The notes under the pieces are model-generated. The model saw only the letters and a program-made list of their open reading frames with translations. It did no database searches and was not told the DNA's origin. The position numbers and the translations under genes are program-made. 64,000 bases of DNA from Zeus faber (lineage: Eukaryota; Chordata; Actinopteri; Zeiformes; Zeidae), in the NCBI GenBank assembly GCA_960531495.1, contig OY482848.1:27282343-27346342 (forward strand). Reading direction: 5' to 3'. Positions 48,513-60,299 of this stretch are shown here, one piece after another (position 1 is the first letter of the stretch; every line of letters begins with the position of its first letter).

Positions 48513-51500
48513 ATGGAGTGGATGAACAAGAATGTGGTTATTTTCCCATATCTTCAGGTACAACCCTTTATAATTGTAAGCAGCTAAAAAAGTAAAAATG
48601 TGATGTAATAAAGCACATGGTTTAATTTACGTTATTATTGTAAAGGATTTGTTTGAAGCCCCAGTGTATGAGAAAACTGTGGAGATCTGCTGGCAAAGAC
48701 CATATTACTCCCAACAAGTAAGTAGCTCTTAAAACACTGTAAACTTCAATTGTATTAAGGTACTGTAAAATATAATAATCATAAATATAAAAAGCTGAGG
48801 AACTGGCCTGGCATCTCTCGCTCAGCTATAGAATGTTTCTCATAATAATATTCATAAATATAAAAAGCTGAGGAACTGGATTGGCATCTCTCGCTCAGCT
48901 ATAGTATTCCTCACCAGTATTTCACCCGGGGTCCCCCACGGCTCAGTTTTGGGCCCCATATTGTACTCTAGGGAAAATCTTTTTTCACTGTTACGCAGAC
49001 GTCACACAAATTTATTTCTCACTGAAAACTCGAAGCCTGGTTGAGATAAACAAATTGCTTGATGGTTTACAAGATATTCAATGCATGGAGGAATAATTTT
49101 CTCCTCCCACTGCATCAGAGTACAAACAGCATCCTGCAGCCTGCATCATCTTTTCTCCTATGCCAGGTCTCACGTAAAATAAAACCTAGGTGTGATTTTT
49201 GATGACACTCTTATGTTTAAGCAGCAGATAAACAAACTTTCAAGATTCAAAATTCAAGAGATTCAAAGGATTTATTTGTCACATACATATACATATGTTT
49301 ATACATATATGCAGTCAAATGTCTTTGCAACGCATCCAGAGATTATGCATAATAGTTACTAAACCAAACATATTCGCTAACCTAATTCCTACCTAGCTAA
49401 ATAACTGAAACTAACTGATTTCTAAAATGTAACGCAGTTAGTGAATACAATAATATAAATAAAATAAAATTTAAATAAAACAAGACTCAAAAAGACAATA
49501 CAAAGTGGGGGTACAAAATAGAAGGGAATAGAGTTATGTATATGGGATAGGCCATTTGTACAGATTATGTGCAGTATAGTGCATGTGAATAAAGTGAGCA
49601 TGGAGATAAAGGTAAATACTTGTGAAGTCCGGTGAAGGTTTTGTGAAGTTTTGTGAAGTTTTATATTTCAATTCAAGGTGCTGTTTCAGAAGAAATGTTT
49701 CATTATTGGAAAACTGAAAATGAATAAAATACCCAAGTACAAATTTGGATATTGTCAGTAATGTAGTTTAGTGCTCTTATTGTTTTTTTGTTTTTTTTTG
49801 TAGACGAAGATAATGGTTCAATTCCTCAGGCTCCAACAGCAGAACAAGGTCCCACCTCAGCTATCCAGTGAGGACATGATTGACTGGTTGGTGATGAGGG
49901 CACAGAAATCCCTGAGGGAGCAGTGAGTGTCATTCATACAACCAGTTACAACATTTACTTGTACATGATTTCATCTGGTTATGGTCATCTTTTTCGTTTG
50001 ATTCATTATTAAGGATGTGGAAGATCACTCTCGAGTCTCTGGATGAACCCCTTTTTTTTCTACTGCAACTGGTAAGTCCGATATGATAACATGATTTAAA
50101 TTAAAGAGAATCAATGCCCGAGGCTACAGTTATTATGAACATTTTTTTCTTCTGTTTCAGACATGGGAGGTGAATGTCAGTTTCAAGATGAGAGACATTG
50201 AAGTTGAAGCTGCAATGGTTCTTGACTCACCACAGGCCGACAGTCCTCGCTATCAGTAAGTCACTTCTGTTGCTCTTTAGTGACACGCTGAACTACAATG
50301 GTCCTGAGAGCTCAACGCACTGCAACTTAAGAAAACACATGCAAATGTACAAAACACAACCGCATTTATAGAAAACACAATCGCATTAACAGAAAACACA
50401 ACCACATCAACAGAAAACACAACTGCATTAACAGAAAACAACCGCAAAACCACATTACAGAAGTGGGCTACGAAATTAGGGAAGTGCTTCCTCCATGCAA
50501 TTAATAAATAGAAAAAACAACTTTCATATCAAGCCACAGTTTTTATTTTGGCCATTTAAGTGTGATCTTACAGAGAAAACAGCTTCAACCGACTTTGTGA
50601 TGTGTGGTTAAGTTCGCGAACGATTCAAATCTTTTGAAGAAGTGCATTGCTTTGTTGAATCGCTTCCCAGCTTTACCTGATTTTGGATTCCAAACTTTGG
50701 ATTGCTCGCACTGTGATATCCTTACTTTTCCTTGGCTTTGACCCTCACCTGAATAGTTTTTCGGATTTTGGAATGTGGACTTTGGCTTGGCTAGCGCTAG
50801 TTAGCTTACCATATTGCTATGTATGCCGGCACTGATGCCTACCTCCTCGGACTGTGAGAACTGTTTGTGCCTGGTTGACAGACTCAGCGCTCTAGAGAAG
50901 TCGGTCTTTAAGGACATCCACAGCCTGCATGAAGATGTGAAGAAAAATTATTAACTGTTTGTGCATCTGACCTGCTCCACCATTCTCCCTTGACCTGAAT
51001 TCATTCTCAATCTGGGTGAGTCGGGTCCATCTGATGTACCAGCTGTGATAGAAGAGCCATGGCTCAAGTCTCAGACCTGCTCCACCCCAGAGACTTGGAT
51101 CCTGGCAGCGAGTGGTGGCCGGCGATGCGAGCGCTCCTTGCGTCGCTCCATGCCGGAGATTCTGCGGCTGGAGAACAGATTCCAAGCCTTGGAGCCCACA
51201 GTCGATGTCAGGGATACGTTGGAGTTCCCCGCTTTGGGGGGTGGGGGGCCTCGTCTCCACCGCCGCCAGCCGCATCTCCACCGCCACCAGCCTCTTCCTC
51301 CTCTGGTTCCATGCCTAAGCAGTCTGTCTAGTGTTCCGTCCATCGCCTCCATCCAAACCATGAAGGATCCAGTCTACTTTCCATAAACATTAGACTGACA
51401 CTGCTCTCCTGCAATGCATTCACCACCTGATGGTCAGTGCGTCCCACACACCCATTCACTATACAGTCACCACCAGCATCCCACTCAGTTCTCCTAAATG

Positions 51501-54475
51501 GGACTGGTATGGCTTCCACTATAACCACCATCATTTCCTTTCATAGACCTATGGTAGCATGCTCATTAACACACCCCCTTACTGTCAAGCATAATATAAT
51601 TTGAGTTCCTTAATGACCACTGTTACCTTCTGCTGCTTCTATCTGTAAACCTGTAAACATAGGTCTTTTAAACATCAAATCGCGAAATAACAAATACTTT
51701 TTATATCATGATTTTTTTACTTTAAATAATTTAGATTTTTTTTTATCATCACAGAGATTTGGTTAATTCAGGGAGACTGCAGTCCTCTTATTGAAGCATA
51801 TGGTAAAATCACCTGAATTTACATTTCTCCACCAACCCAGGCTCTCGGGCAGGGTGTGTGTGTGGGTTGCCGTTATCAATACTGTAGGATTTTAAAAGGG
51901 ATTTTAAAAGCATCATACATCATTTGAACATCTTGGTTTTATGCTAAATTCTAAGGACCCAGTGATAATTTAAATAATTTACAGACCGCCTAGTCCAAAT
52001 AATGCATTTAACCAAGAATTTGCTGAGTTTTCTCATATTATGTCAAATTATGACAGAATTCCGATTTCAGGTGACTTTAACATACATGTCTGCTGCCGCA
52101 GCCAGACCTTTATTACTGATTTTATGGAGGTTCTTGACTCTTTTAACCTCACTCAAGCAGTACAAAAACCTACACATTCTAAGAGCCACTCGCTTGACTT
52201 AATACTGGGCAGTGGTTCAGCCCTCACAACATTGAGACCAAGGATAACTGTGTGTTCGATCACAAAGAGGTTTTATTCAGTGTGGTCTTATCCCAATTTT
52301 TTATCACTCACAACAATCCTGTCCTCCACTGTGTTTTTAACTCTATGTCAGCGAGCAAGTTTTCCGAGCTTTTCAGTGCTGGTGCTTTGCCTTTAACTGC
52401 CTTTTATCCAGATTTTAACACAGAGGAGCTTGTCCGTCATTTCAATGTCACCTGTCTGACTGCTCTGGACTCTGTCGCCCCATACAAAGACAAAAAGTCA
52501 AATAAAACATTGCTGCATTACTTGAAACTCTATCCCACACGAAATCAACCATGTGTGGCCTTGATATTATCCCCACCACATTTCTTAAAGAGGTGATTGA
52601 CACAATAAGATCCAGTTTATTATGTATTATAAATAACTGGCTGGAGAAAGGCATTTTGCCTTCTGCTTTTAAACATGATAATGGCCGTTTTTTTAAGAAA
52701 CCTAACCTTGATCCCTCTGTTCTTAACAATTTTAAATGTTTTCAAATGTTTTATAGAAGGTGGTATCAACCCAGCTGTTGGCTTTTATGTGTCATAATAA
52801 CAACTTTGAGAAATTCCAGTCTGGTTTTAGAGCTTTACATAGCACAGAAACTGCCCTCCTCAAAGTAACCAACAATATCCTTTTAGCAGCTGACAGGGGG
52901 GAAAGTTCAATCTTAATTCTTTTTAGATCTAAGTGCAGCCTTTGACACTGTAGATCACGTCATTTTAATTGATCTTGGTCTTAACCACCTGGGTTGGCAT
53001 CAAGGACACTGCACTTGCCTGGTTTTATTCCTACCTTTTAGCAAGAACCTTTGCGGTCTCCATAGGTAACGACTGATCCTCTAAAGCTCAAATTACCAGT
53101 GGTGTACGGCAAGGTTCCATTTTAGGTAAAATTTTATTTTCAATGTATGTGCTGCCTCTTGGCCAAAAAATATCCAGACACAATGTCTCTTTTTATTGCA
53201 ACGCAGACGACCCAAACAGCCTAGCTCCTGTTGGATGGCACAGAATTTTCTTCAGCTCAATAATTCAAAATAAGAAATCATATTTTTCACTCCCCAAAAT
53301 TGGCACTCTGTCTACAAATATTAAGTCTGTTGCCAGAAACTTGTGAGTACTGTTTGACTCTGACCTAAACTTTGAACAACAAATTAAAAGATTTGACCAG
53401 TCCTGCTTCTTTCAACTGAGAACCATTTTCAAACCAATACTATCACACAGCGACCTAGAAAAAGTAAATGCCTTAATTTTCTCACGACTAGACTTCTGTC
53501 TAAATCAATATATCTTATTGCAAATAAAGCAGTGTGTCCGATGTGGCTCACTTCCATAATCGTGTGGCTCACTTCCGTAATGTGGTTTTGTGGTTGTGTT
53601 TTCCAGTAATGCGGTTGTGTTTTCCGTAATTTGCTTGTTTTGTCTATTTGCATGTGTTTTCTTTAGTCGCAGTGCGTTGAGCTCTCAGGGATACCATACT
53701 GAACTGTTACACACAAACATTTTTTGAGGGATCTCTTAGTTTAAATGTTTAAGACCTCAGGCTACACCCTGACAGATGACTCTAATTTCCAGAGACCCTT
53801 GCATCATTACCTTCACTGACAAGGCCATCCCCAACCTGGTGCAGCAGCAGGGTGAAGAGCCCAGCACCAGCCTCCTCAATCCAGTGGAGGTGGTGGTCCT
53901 GCTTATCCCCAAAGTTCTTCAAGGGCTGTGGCTTCATCCCCCGAGCCTGTCCTTCCTCATGCCATCACAAGAGCTCAGTGCTCTGGCTGTTGGAGCCTGC
54001 AAGGTCACTCTGGACAACCTTGCCAGGTCTCTGAAAAACCTTAACCATTATATTACCTTTTCCCGGACCATCAGAGATCAGATGGTTCTCTCCATCCTGG
54101 GGAAGGTGAGAAGGACCTTTTCACCTGAACTGATGGAGGAAAAGGTGAATAACTTTGGGCTTGATCTGGTGTTCGCCGTTGTGAATGCAACCGTGGAGCA
54201 GATCTGTGTCACGTGTGAACCCCCCAAAGACACAGAGACTCCAGCAGAGATGATTCCTGTACAGGAGAGCAAGGAGGTAAAAGCACAAAGAATAAGCAAT
54301 AGAATTACTGATCATAAGAGTCAAATACTAAAAAAAACTTGACATTAACATTACCATTTTAAAATGAATATAGTGCTTTAAGCTTGGATACAAGTACTCC
54401 TCCCCCATACAGGAAGTACCAGCTGAGAAACCTGCCTCTGTCGATGAGGATATCCAAGTGCCGACAATCAACGAG
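48513..54475 (+). CDS. Copy A of an unrecognised multi-exon gene family (tandem duplicate), 3' end not found
   Basis: Seven exons join in one open frame of 312 codons: 48513-48557 ([15 protein letters not shown]), 48646-48717, 49804-49922, 50014-50071, 50161-50255, 53793-54276, 54413-54475. All introns are GT-AG, and all exon lengths except exon 6 (484 versus 496) equal those of copy B. Features: a Gln-rich [40 protein letters not shown]; a long exon with [35 protein letters not shown] and [11 protein letters not shown]. No signal peptide or obvious membrane segment is seen. I do not recognise the family. No terminal exons like those of copy B were found before copy B begins. Either A is truncated or it splices to B's last two exons, which the phases allow. 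Intron 5 carries a 3.4-kb mobile element. Confidence 0.6.
48772..48915 (+). repeat. Tandem duplication of a ~73-bp hairpin unit
   Basis: Two copies of a unit containing CATAAATATAAAAAGCTGAG and GGCATCTCTCGCTCAGCTAT. Within each, AGCTGAG and CTCAGCT can pair. It lies in intron 2 of copy A. Confidence 0.7.
48900..49240 (+). pseudogene. LINE (L2-group) reverse transcriptase fragment
   Basis: The broken frame reads [34 protein letters not shown] (active-site YADD is YADV) and [14 protein letters not shown]. Intron 2 of copy A. Confidence 0.65.
49241..49740. other. AT-rich intron with a LINE-tail-like sequence
   Basis: AAGATTCAAAATTCAAGAG followed by TTTATTTGTCACATAC resembles common fish LINE/SINE tails in reverse orientation. 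The rest up to exon 3 of copy A is AT-rich, with short tandem TTTTGTGAAGT units at 49640-49665. Confidence 0.35.
50295..53697. mobile_element. 3.4-kb terminal-inverted-repeat element (hAT-like TSD) in intron 5 of copy A
   Basis: The left end (CAATGGTCCTGAGAGCTCAA, then CGCACTGCAACTTAAG) and the reverse complement of the right end (ATGGTATCCCTGAGAGCTCA, then ACGCACTGCGACTAAAG) are inverted repeats of about 80-90 bp. Both continue into AAAACACATGCAAAT and ACACAACCGCATT. Flanking 8-mers are GCTGAACT (50287-50294) and ACTGAACT (53698-53705). Copy B's intron has a single uninterrupted TACTGAACTGTTA at the same place, which shows the empty site. No transposase was found; the middle is a LINE. Confidence 0.75.
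50820..53500 (+). pseudogene. L2/CR1-group LINE carried inside the inverted-repeat element
   Basis: Plus-strand pieces: an ORF1-like beginning (50820-51340, with [18 protein letters not shown]), endonuclease [12 protein letters not shown] and [20 protein letters not shown], and RT pieces [20 protein letters not shown], [42 protein letters not shown] with NADD at the active site. Stops and frameshifts throughout. Confidence 0.75.
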
Positions 54476-54939
54476 GTATTGACTGAACATGAATATAATT
54501 TGCTTTTCACTTGGAGAAATAACTTCAATACAATTTCAATGAGGGTAAAATTGTCATTGTCAGGGGAACTGCTTGTATAACACCAATGACAGTGTAGTGA
54601 AATAAAATAATTCTAATTAAATCCAATGCCAATTTTCCAACACAGCACAAATGCCATTATTATGTGCCATGACCGCTTCAAAAAAGATTGTGTAGCCTGT
54701 AGACACACTGTGCGTGTTGAATTTTCTTATTGTATGAACATTTTCAGAATTGTCTCAGACACAAATCATAAGGGCCTGTGTCCTAGAAAACAGCTGAACT
54801 TGAACTTGGCATCCAGTCTTAGAACTAAAATGATAAAAAAATGAAATATTACACGCTTGGCCTACACTGCAAAATATGAAGAGACAAATATAAATATATA
54901 AATATATATAATATATACAGTATATATAATTTAAATAAG

Positions 54940-55040
54940 GCCTGGAAACAGAAGACAGCACACAAAATGTCTTCATAGAATGTCGTGGTGTTGGTACTTT
55001 ACAGGCTCTGTCTCATGGCAACGCCGCTCTCTCTTCTATC
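54940..55040 (+). repeat. Direct repeat R3, copy 1
   Basis: CCTGGAAACAGAAGACAGCA, then ACACAAAATGTCTTCATAGA and TGTCGTGGTGTTGGTACTTT, repeated about 240 bp downstream at 55181-55280 with few differences. It lies between exon 7 of copy A and exon 1 of copy B. Confidence 0.85.
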
Positions 55041-55180
55041 AAAATAATAGTTCACCTAAAGAACACAATATTTTCTTAAACATTACAAAACAAATATACA
55101 GTAATCATATAATAAACAACAGAATTAATATAAAATAAAAATACACAAGATTGCTATTTATATATTACATTTTGGACCAT

Positions 55181-55280
55181 ACCTGGAAACAGAAGACAAC
55201 ACACAAAATGTCTTCATAGAATGTCGTGGTGTTGGTACTTTACAGGCTCTCTGTCTCATGGCAATGCCGCTCTCTGAACA
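55181..55280 (+). repeat. Direct repeat R3, copy 2
   Basis: Second copy of the repeat at 54940-55040, with an extra CT and a few substitutions. Confidence 0.85.
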
Positions 55281-55546
55281 TACTAATATGAAATATAAAT
55301 AATATTTACCAATAATAACACAAAAATAGTTTGTTTGGCCATAGCAACAAAACTGGTGAATACAACTTAATTTGTTAATTTGAATTTGATTTATTTTTAT
55401 TTGTTGAACAGAGCAGGTTCATCGCTGCAAGAAACTTGAATTCCTAAGTGTTTTCCTAACTTGCTGTCAAGTTGCAATTTTACCTTATATATTAATATTA
55501 GCATTGACATCTTGTGTAGTTTCGATTCCTGACCTCACACCTTGAG

Positions 55547-58500
55547 ATGGAGTGGATGCAAAAGAAGACTGTTGCATACACACCTCTAAAGGTACAAACC
55601 ATTTATCATTTTGAGCTGCTAACAAAGTTTAGATGTAAACGTGGTTCAATTTATGTTATTCTTTGTAAAGGTTTTGTTCGAAACCAGAGAGTATGAACAG
55701 ACTATGCAGATGTGCTGGCATAGATCATATTACACCCAACAAGTAAGAAACACTTCATAAATTACCATATTATACAAATGTATTGAGGTACTGTCAAATA
55801 GAATAATAATAATTAATATTATAATAAAGGATAATGTGTGAAATAACTCCTGCTTAACCCTTTGCTGCCGTTAGAGGCATCCTGTACTGTGTATTGGATT
55901 TTCTACATTATGATCATGTAATATGTACATATATTACATTCTGACATATTATTCTTGTACATTTACATTTACATTTACATTTAGTAATTTAGCAGACGCT
56001 TTTATCCAAAGCGACTTACAAGGGAGAATAACATGTTGTATTGTGGTCTAGTGCTGTCATTTGTTTATGTCTTTGTAGATGAAGATAGTGGTTCAGTTCT
56101 TCAGGCTCCAACAGCAGAACAAGGTGCCACCTCAGCTGTCCAGTGAGGACATGATCGACTGGCTGGTGAGGAAGGCCAAAACATCCCTGAGGGAGCAGTG
56201 AGTGTCATTGATACAACCAGTTACAACATGTACTTGTACATGATTTCATCTTGTTATGTTAATAGTAAACTTCAAAAGTGGAGAGATGAGCAGAAAGATC
56301 ACTTCTGTTGTTATATTCATTTTTAAGAATGTGGAGGTCAACTCTAGAGAAGCTGGATGAAGAGGCTGTCTTACTCCTGAAACTGGTAAAGCCATTATCA
56401 TAACATGATTTAGATTAGAGCAAATCAATGGTTGAGGCTAAATGTATACATTGAATGTGTTGTGTTGTGTTATAAACAGATTTTTCTGTTTCAGACATGG
56501 GACGTGAATGTCAGTTTTAAGATGAGAGACATTGAGGTTGAAGCTCTGATGGTCCTTGACTCACCAAAGGCCAACAGCCGTCGCTATCAGTAAGTCACTT
56601 ATTGCTCCTGAGTGAGTACTGAACTGTTATACAACCCAACTGTGACAAGCACAAAACTGTGTATGGACCTCAGCCTACACCTTGACGCTTGACTTTAATT
56701 TCCAGAGACCCCTGTATCATTGCCTTCGCTGACAAGGCCATCTCCAACATGCTGCAGGAGCAGGATGAAGAGCCCAGCATCAACCTCCTTAGTCTAGAGG
56801 AGGTGGTGATCATGGTTGTCCCCAAAGTCCTTCAGGGACTGTGGCTTCATCCCCCAAGCCTGTCCTTCATCATGCCCTCACAGCAACTCAGCAAACCGGC
56901 TGTTGCAGCCTGCAAGGCCACTTTGGACAACCTCTCCAGCTCTCTGAAAAACCTTGACCACCGGATCACCTTTTCCTGGACCATCAGAGATCAGATGGTT
57001 CTCTCCATCCTGGGGAAGGTGAGAGAGAACATTTCACCTGAACTGATGGGGGAAAAGTTGAATCTCTTTGTGCTAGATCTGGTGGTAGTCGTCGTTGATG
57101 CAGCCGTGGAGCAGATCTGTGTCATGTGGGAACCCCCCAAAGGCAAAGAGAGAGTCCAGCGCACTCCAGCAGAGGTGATACCTGTACTGAAGAGCAAGGA
57201 GGTAAAAACAAGAATCGATGGAATTACTGATCAAAGGAGTCTAATAAAAAAAGCAAAAAATTACATCAACATTACCATTTCAAATTGAATATACTCCATA
57301 TACTCGTGGTATCCATGATCCAAGAGGTACTGACTTAAGACAATTTTAAAACACATCAAAACTAACAATATTATGTGCCACGACCATTTAAGAAATAATG
57401 TCTGACTTCCGGTTATGGTGTGGTGCTGAGAGGTCACAACTTTGGTGCTAATATTTCCTGAATCCTGCAATACTAACAGGTATTTGAGATTAAACAGTTC
57501 AGTTAGTGAAGGAAGGACATACTACCCAGGCAGGGAAACACATATCTGATGCTGAAGACGAAGTCAACGCGCTAATATTCATAGTGCACAGTTTGGAAGA
57601 CACAGTCAAGAGACTTTCAACTACAGTAATGTATAGGATCTGGAATGTAGAAATGGCAAAATAATGTGAGATTGGTGGGTGTCCCTGAAAAGCAGGAGAA
57701 CCAGGATTCAGCTGTGTTTTGGGATAAGTTGCTCCCAGAGGCTCTGGGACTGAACCTCTGGCACAATTAATCGAAAGCCCCTTCATGCAACAGATGCTCA
57801 TCATGAAGTTTCTGAACTTTGAAGACAAGGATCAAATTTGTTTCCATCCGGACCTTTCTACTGGGATACACAAGATGCAACGGGCTGTGATGGAATGGAC
57901 AGGTGTTGCGAGGCGAGGGAATGCAAAAGCATAGAATCATCTATCCAGACCCCCATTTGATGACAGATGATGAGCTGTCCTACACCTTTGACATGCCCGC
58001 AGGAGTGGAGAGTTTTATCGGTGACTTGTGAGAGAGATAGCCAGCTAGCACTATGCAACTACTACTACTAGGCCATCTACCATCCTTTTCCACTTTTTAT
58101 TGCTACCTAGACTAAAGAACCATGAATTGCCAACCTAATTGTGTGAGTCACTGAATTTCCATGCAAAGTCAAGGAGTTCTACTTAATTTATTACTTGACT
58201 GCTATAGATTTCTCTACACCAGGCCCACAGCTGGTCTCCTTACCCAATAATGTGGTGTCTAAACCTTTCGGTGACTCCAGAGGTTGTCACTAGGTGTGCC
58301 CACCATTAGTATTTGTTCAAGCAATTGAAACTTTCGCTACAGCTGAATGCATGCATAGGAACTTTTCGGTATCAAAGAAGTTCGAACATAGAATTGTGCT
58401 TTTTGCTGATGATGTCATTTTGTCTCTGAATAAAACAAAATAGCTATATCCCTGCACTCCTAGAAGTGTCTCCCATTGAGACGTAAAGTTAATCACCCAA

Positions 58501-60288
58501 AATCATCTATAATGTCTTAGTTTCTTAATGATAGAGCGATCAAGTCCCAGTGCGTATGCCTCTACTTTTAATCTGACCGAGAGCTTTACTTATTTAGATA
58601 TGAAAATGTCCCTGAGCTAAATAAGATTGTTCCAACAAATTAGGACCCATTATTGGAATTTACTACTATATCAATTGGACACCTTACCTTTTTCAAGCAT
58701 TCAGGATTAGCAACTCCAACATATCAACATACCCTCTAAATCTCTCTATTTGATTGAGAAATTATTTACAAACTTTATTTGGCAGCTCAAACTTCCCAGA
58801 CTATGTCTGTCTTTATTGTATCTATCATCTGACCGGAGGGATTCAATGTTCAAAACTTCAATGGTACTGTACTACTGCACAGCTCAAATGCGATATCCAT
58901 TATGGTTTACTTCTCTTCTGAGAATCCACCTGCTATGTTGAATTTAGAGTCTTATCCAGTTAGTTCAAGCTTACTATTATACTTGCATATGTACTCAACG
59001 GATCTTAAGTACCTGAAAAAAGAGAATCCTATAGTACTGAATATGATTAGATGGTTTGATGCTCATAAATGTTCAGTTGTTAATATTTCTCTATCTTGCT
59101 TCAGTCTTATTTGGGGTTACACAGGGTTCCAGATATGCAAGTAAAAGGAGGGTGAGGTACTTAGTATGATATTCCAAGAAAGCGCTTCTTCAGATATCTT
59201 TAAACTTGGAAGCCCCCATAATTGCTTGGAATATCTTCATCTTAAAACCACTCATTGGCTATGCCTTCCCTCTCCTCTTTGGAGGTGGCAGTCAAAGGAC
59301 ATTATTACCGTGGTGGTCTGGTTTCACTTTCGTACAACCTGTTGGTGTCTGGTTCTCAGGAATCCTTTGTGTCAGCATTTAATGCATGGAAGGAAGACAT
59401 AGATGAGAACACATCTCTCTCACAAGTCTGGAAGGAGGCTTGTAGTGGGGCCCATACAAGGGCCTAACTTTTGTTTGAGAATTGAGGGGGACACAATAAA
59501 ACGGGGATGTCACCATATCCACTCCGGCTCTATAGCCATTTAGCCACTTTAGGCAATCAGTCGATGGGAGGGGACAACTCTGTTTTTCCTAGGAAGGGGG
59601 GTCTGGACCCCCCTGGTCCCCCGTGATTTCCGCCCCTGTGCCTGGAGGCAAACAATGAACACAAGTTTGGGGCTGATGCGTATATATATAAAACCCCTAT
59701 TTAATTGCATAGATTCAATAACAACTTCCTGATGTATTACATGTAGAGCCAAGAGCAGCCTGGTTTCATTGTATTTGGCAATGGCTCAAATGGAGACATT
59801 TTGTAAAAATGTATATATCTATCATATGATAGATCTAATTTACCTCTGAACCCTAAGCTTTTTGTCCTTGGTATAAAAAAACCCCATAATTGCTTAACTA
59901 AAGCTAAGCTGGAAAAATGTTCATGGTATGCCATGACGTACCCTCTTTTTTTAAGCTCCAAATGGATGATTCCAGCCGGGCCTCAGACAAGGGAGACCCC
60001 ATCACTACTAATGTTGTCTCATACATGGAGCCAATCCTGGACGAGGAGACACCAGCAGAACCCTTCATCATCACATCAGGCAGGAGATGTACACTGTGAC
60101 TGGAGTGAACAGCTCCTTAAACACCAGGGCCTGCTGGCCACGTTCATCAACACCAGCTGAGTCATTTACTAAATCCTCCCTTGTTTTTTTTTATTTCAGA
60201 GCACAGCAAGAAGAAAAGGGGATTCAAAATGTTTTACTCCAGGCTCAGGAGAGCTGTTTACTGTGGTCTGCAGCAGGAAGCAGACTGA
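55547..60288 (+). CDS. Copy B of the unrecognised multi-exon gene family, complete frame of 365 codons
   Basis: Exons: 55547-55591 (MEWMQKKTVAYTPLK), 55671-55742 (VLFETREYEQTMQMCWHRSY), 56079-56197, 56328-56385, 56495-56589, 56706-57201, 59956-60079, 60200-60288. Phases join to a single 365-residue frame ending RRAVYCGLQQEAD and TGA. Motifs: [98 protein letters not shown], and a basic Cys-containing C-terminus (KKKRGFKMFYSRLRRAV). The counterpart of copy A's exon 7 survives only as CCAAGAG/GTACTGACTTAAG near 57320. The penultimate exon's donor reads CAG/GCAGGA, a GC donor or damage; copy C has GTAAGA there. The 2.75-kb intron before it holds an L1-like insertion. Function unknown. Confidence 0.65.
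55965..56030. repeat. V-SINE-type 3' tail fragment
   Basis: TTTAGCAGACGCTTTTATCC and the following bases match the tail of the SINE at 3241-3436. No Pol III head is seen. It lies in the intron before exon 3 of gene copy B, after a short array of ACATTT units. Confidence 0.6.
57405..59480 (+). pseudogene. L1/Tx1-like LINE remnant
   Basis: It starts with GACTTCCGGTTATGG, typical of fish L1 5' ends. ORF1-like coiled-coil pieces follow (ISDAEDEVNALIFIVHSLED), then QQMLIMKFLNFEDKDQI. Much later come C-terminal ORF2-like pieces (LFTNFIWQLKLPRLCLSLLY; LYYCTAQMRYPLWF). Endonuclease and RT are mostly missing. It lies in the last large intron of copy B. Confidence 0.55.
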
Positions 60289-60299
60289 CAAGACTTCTG

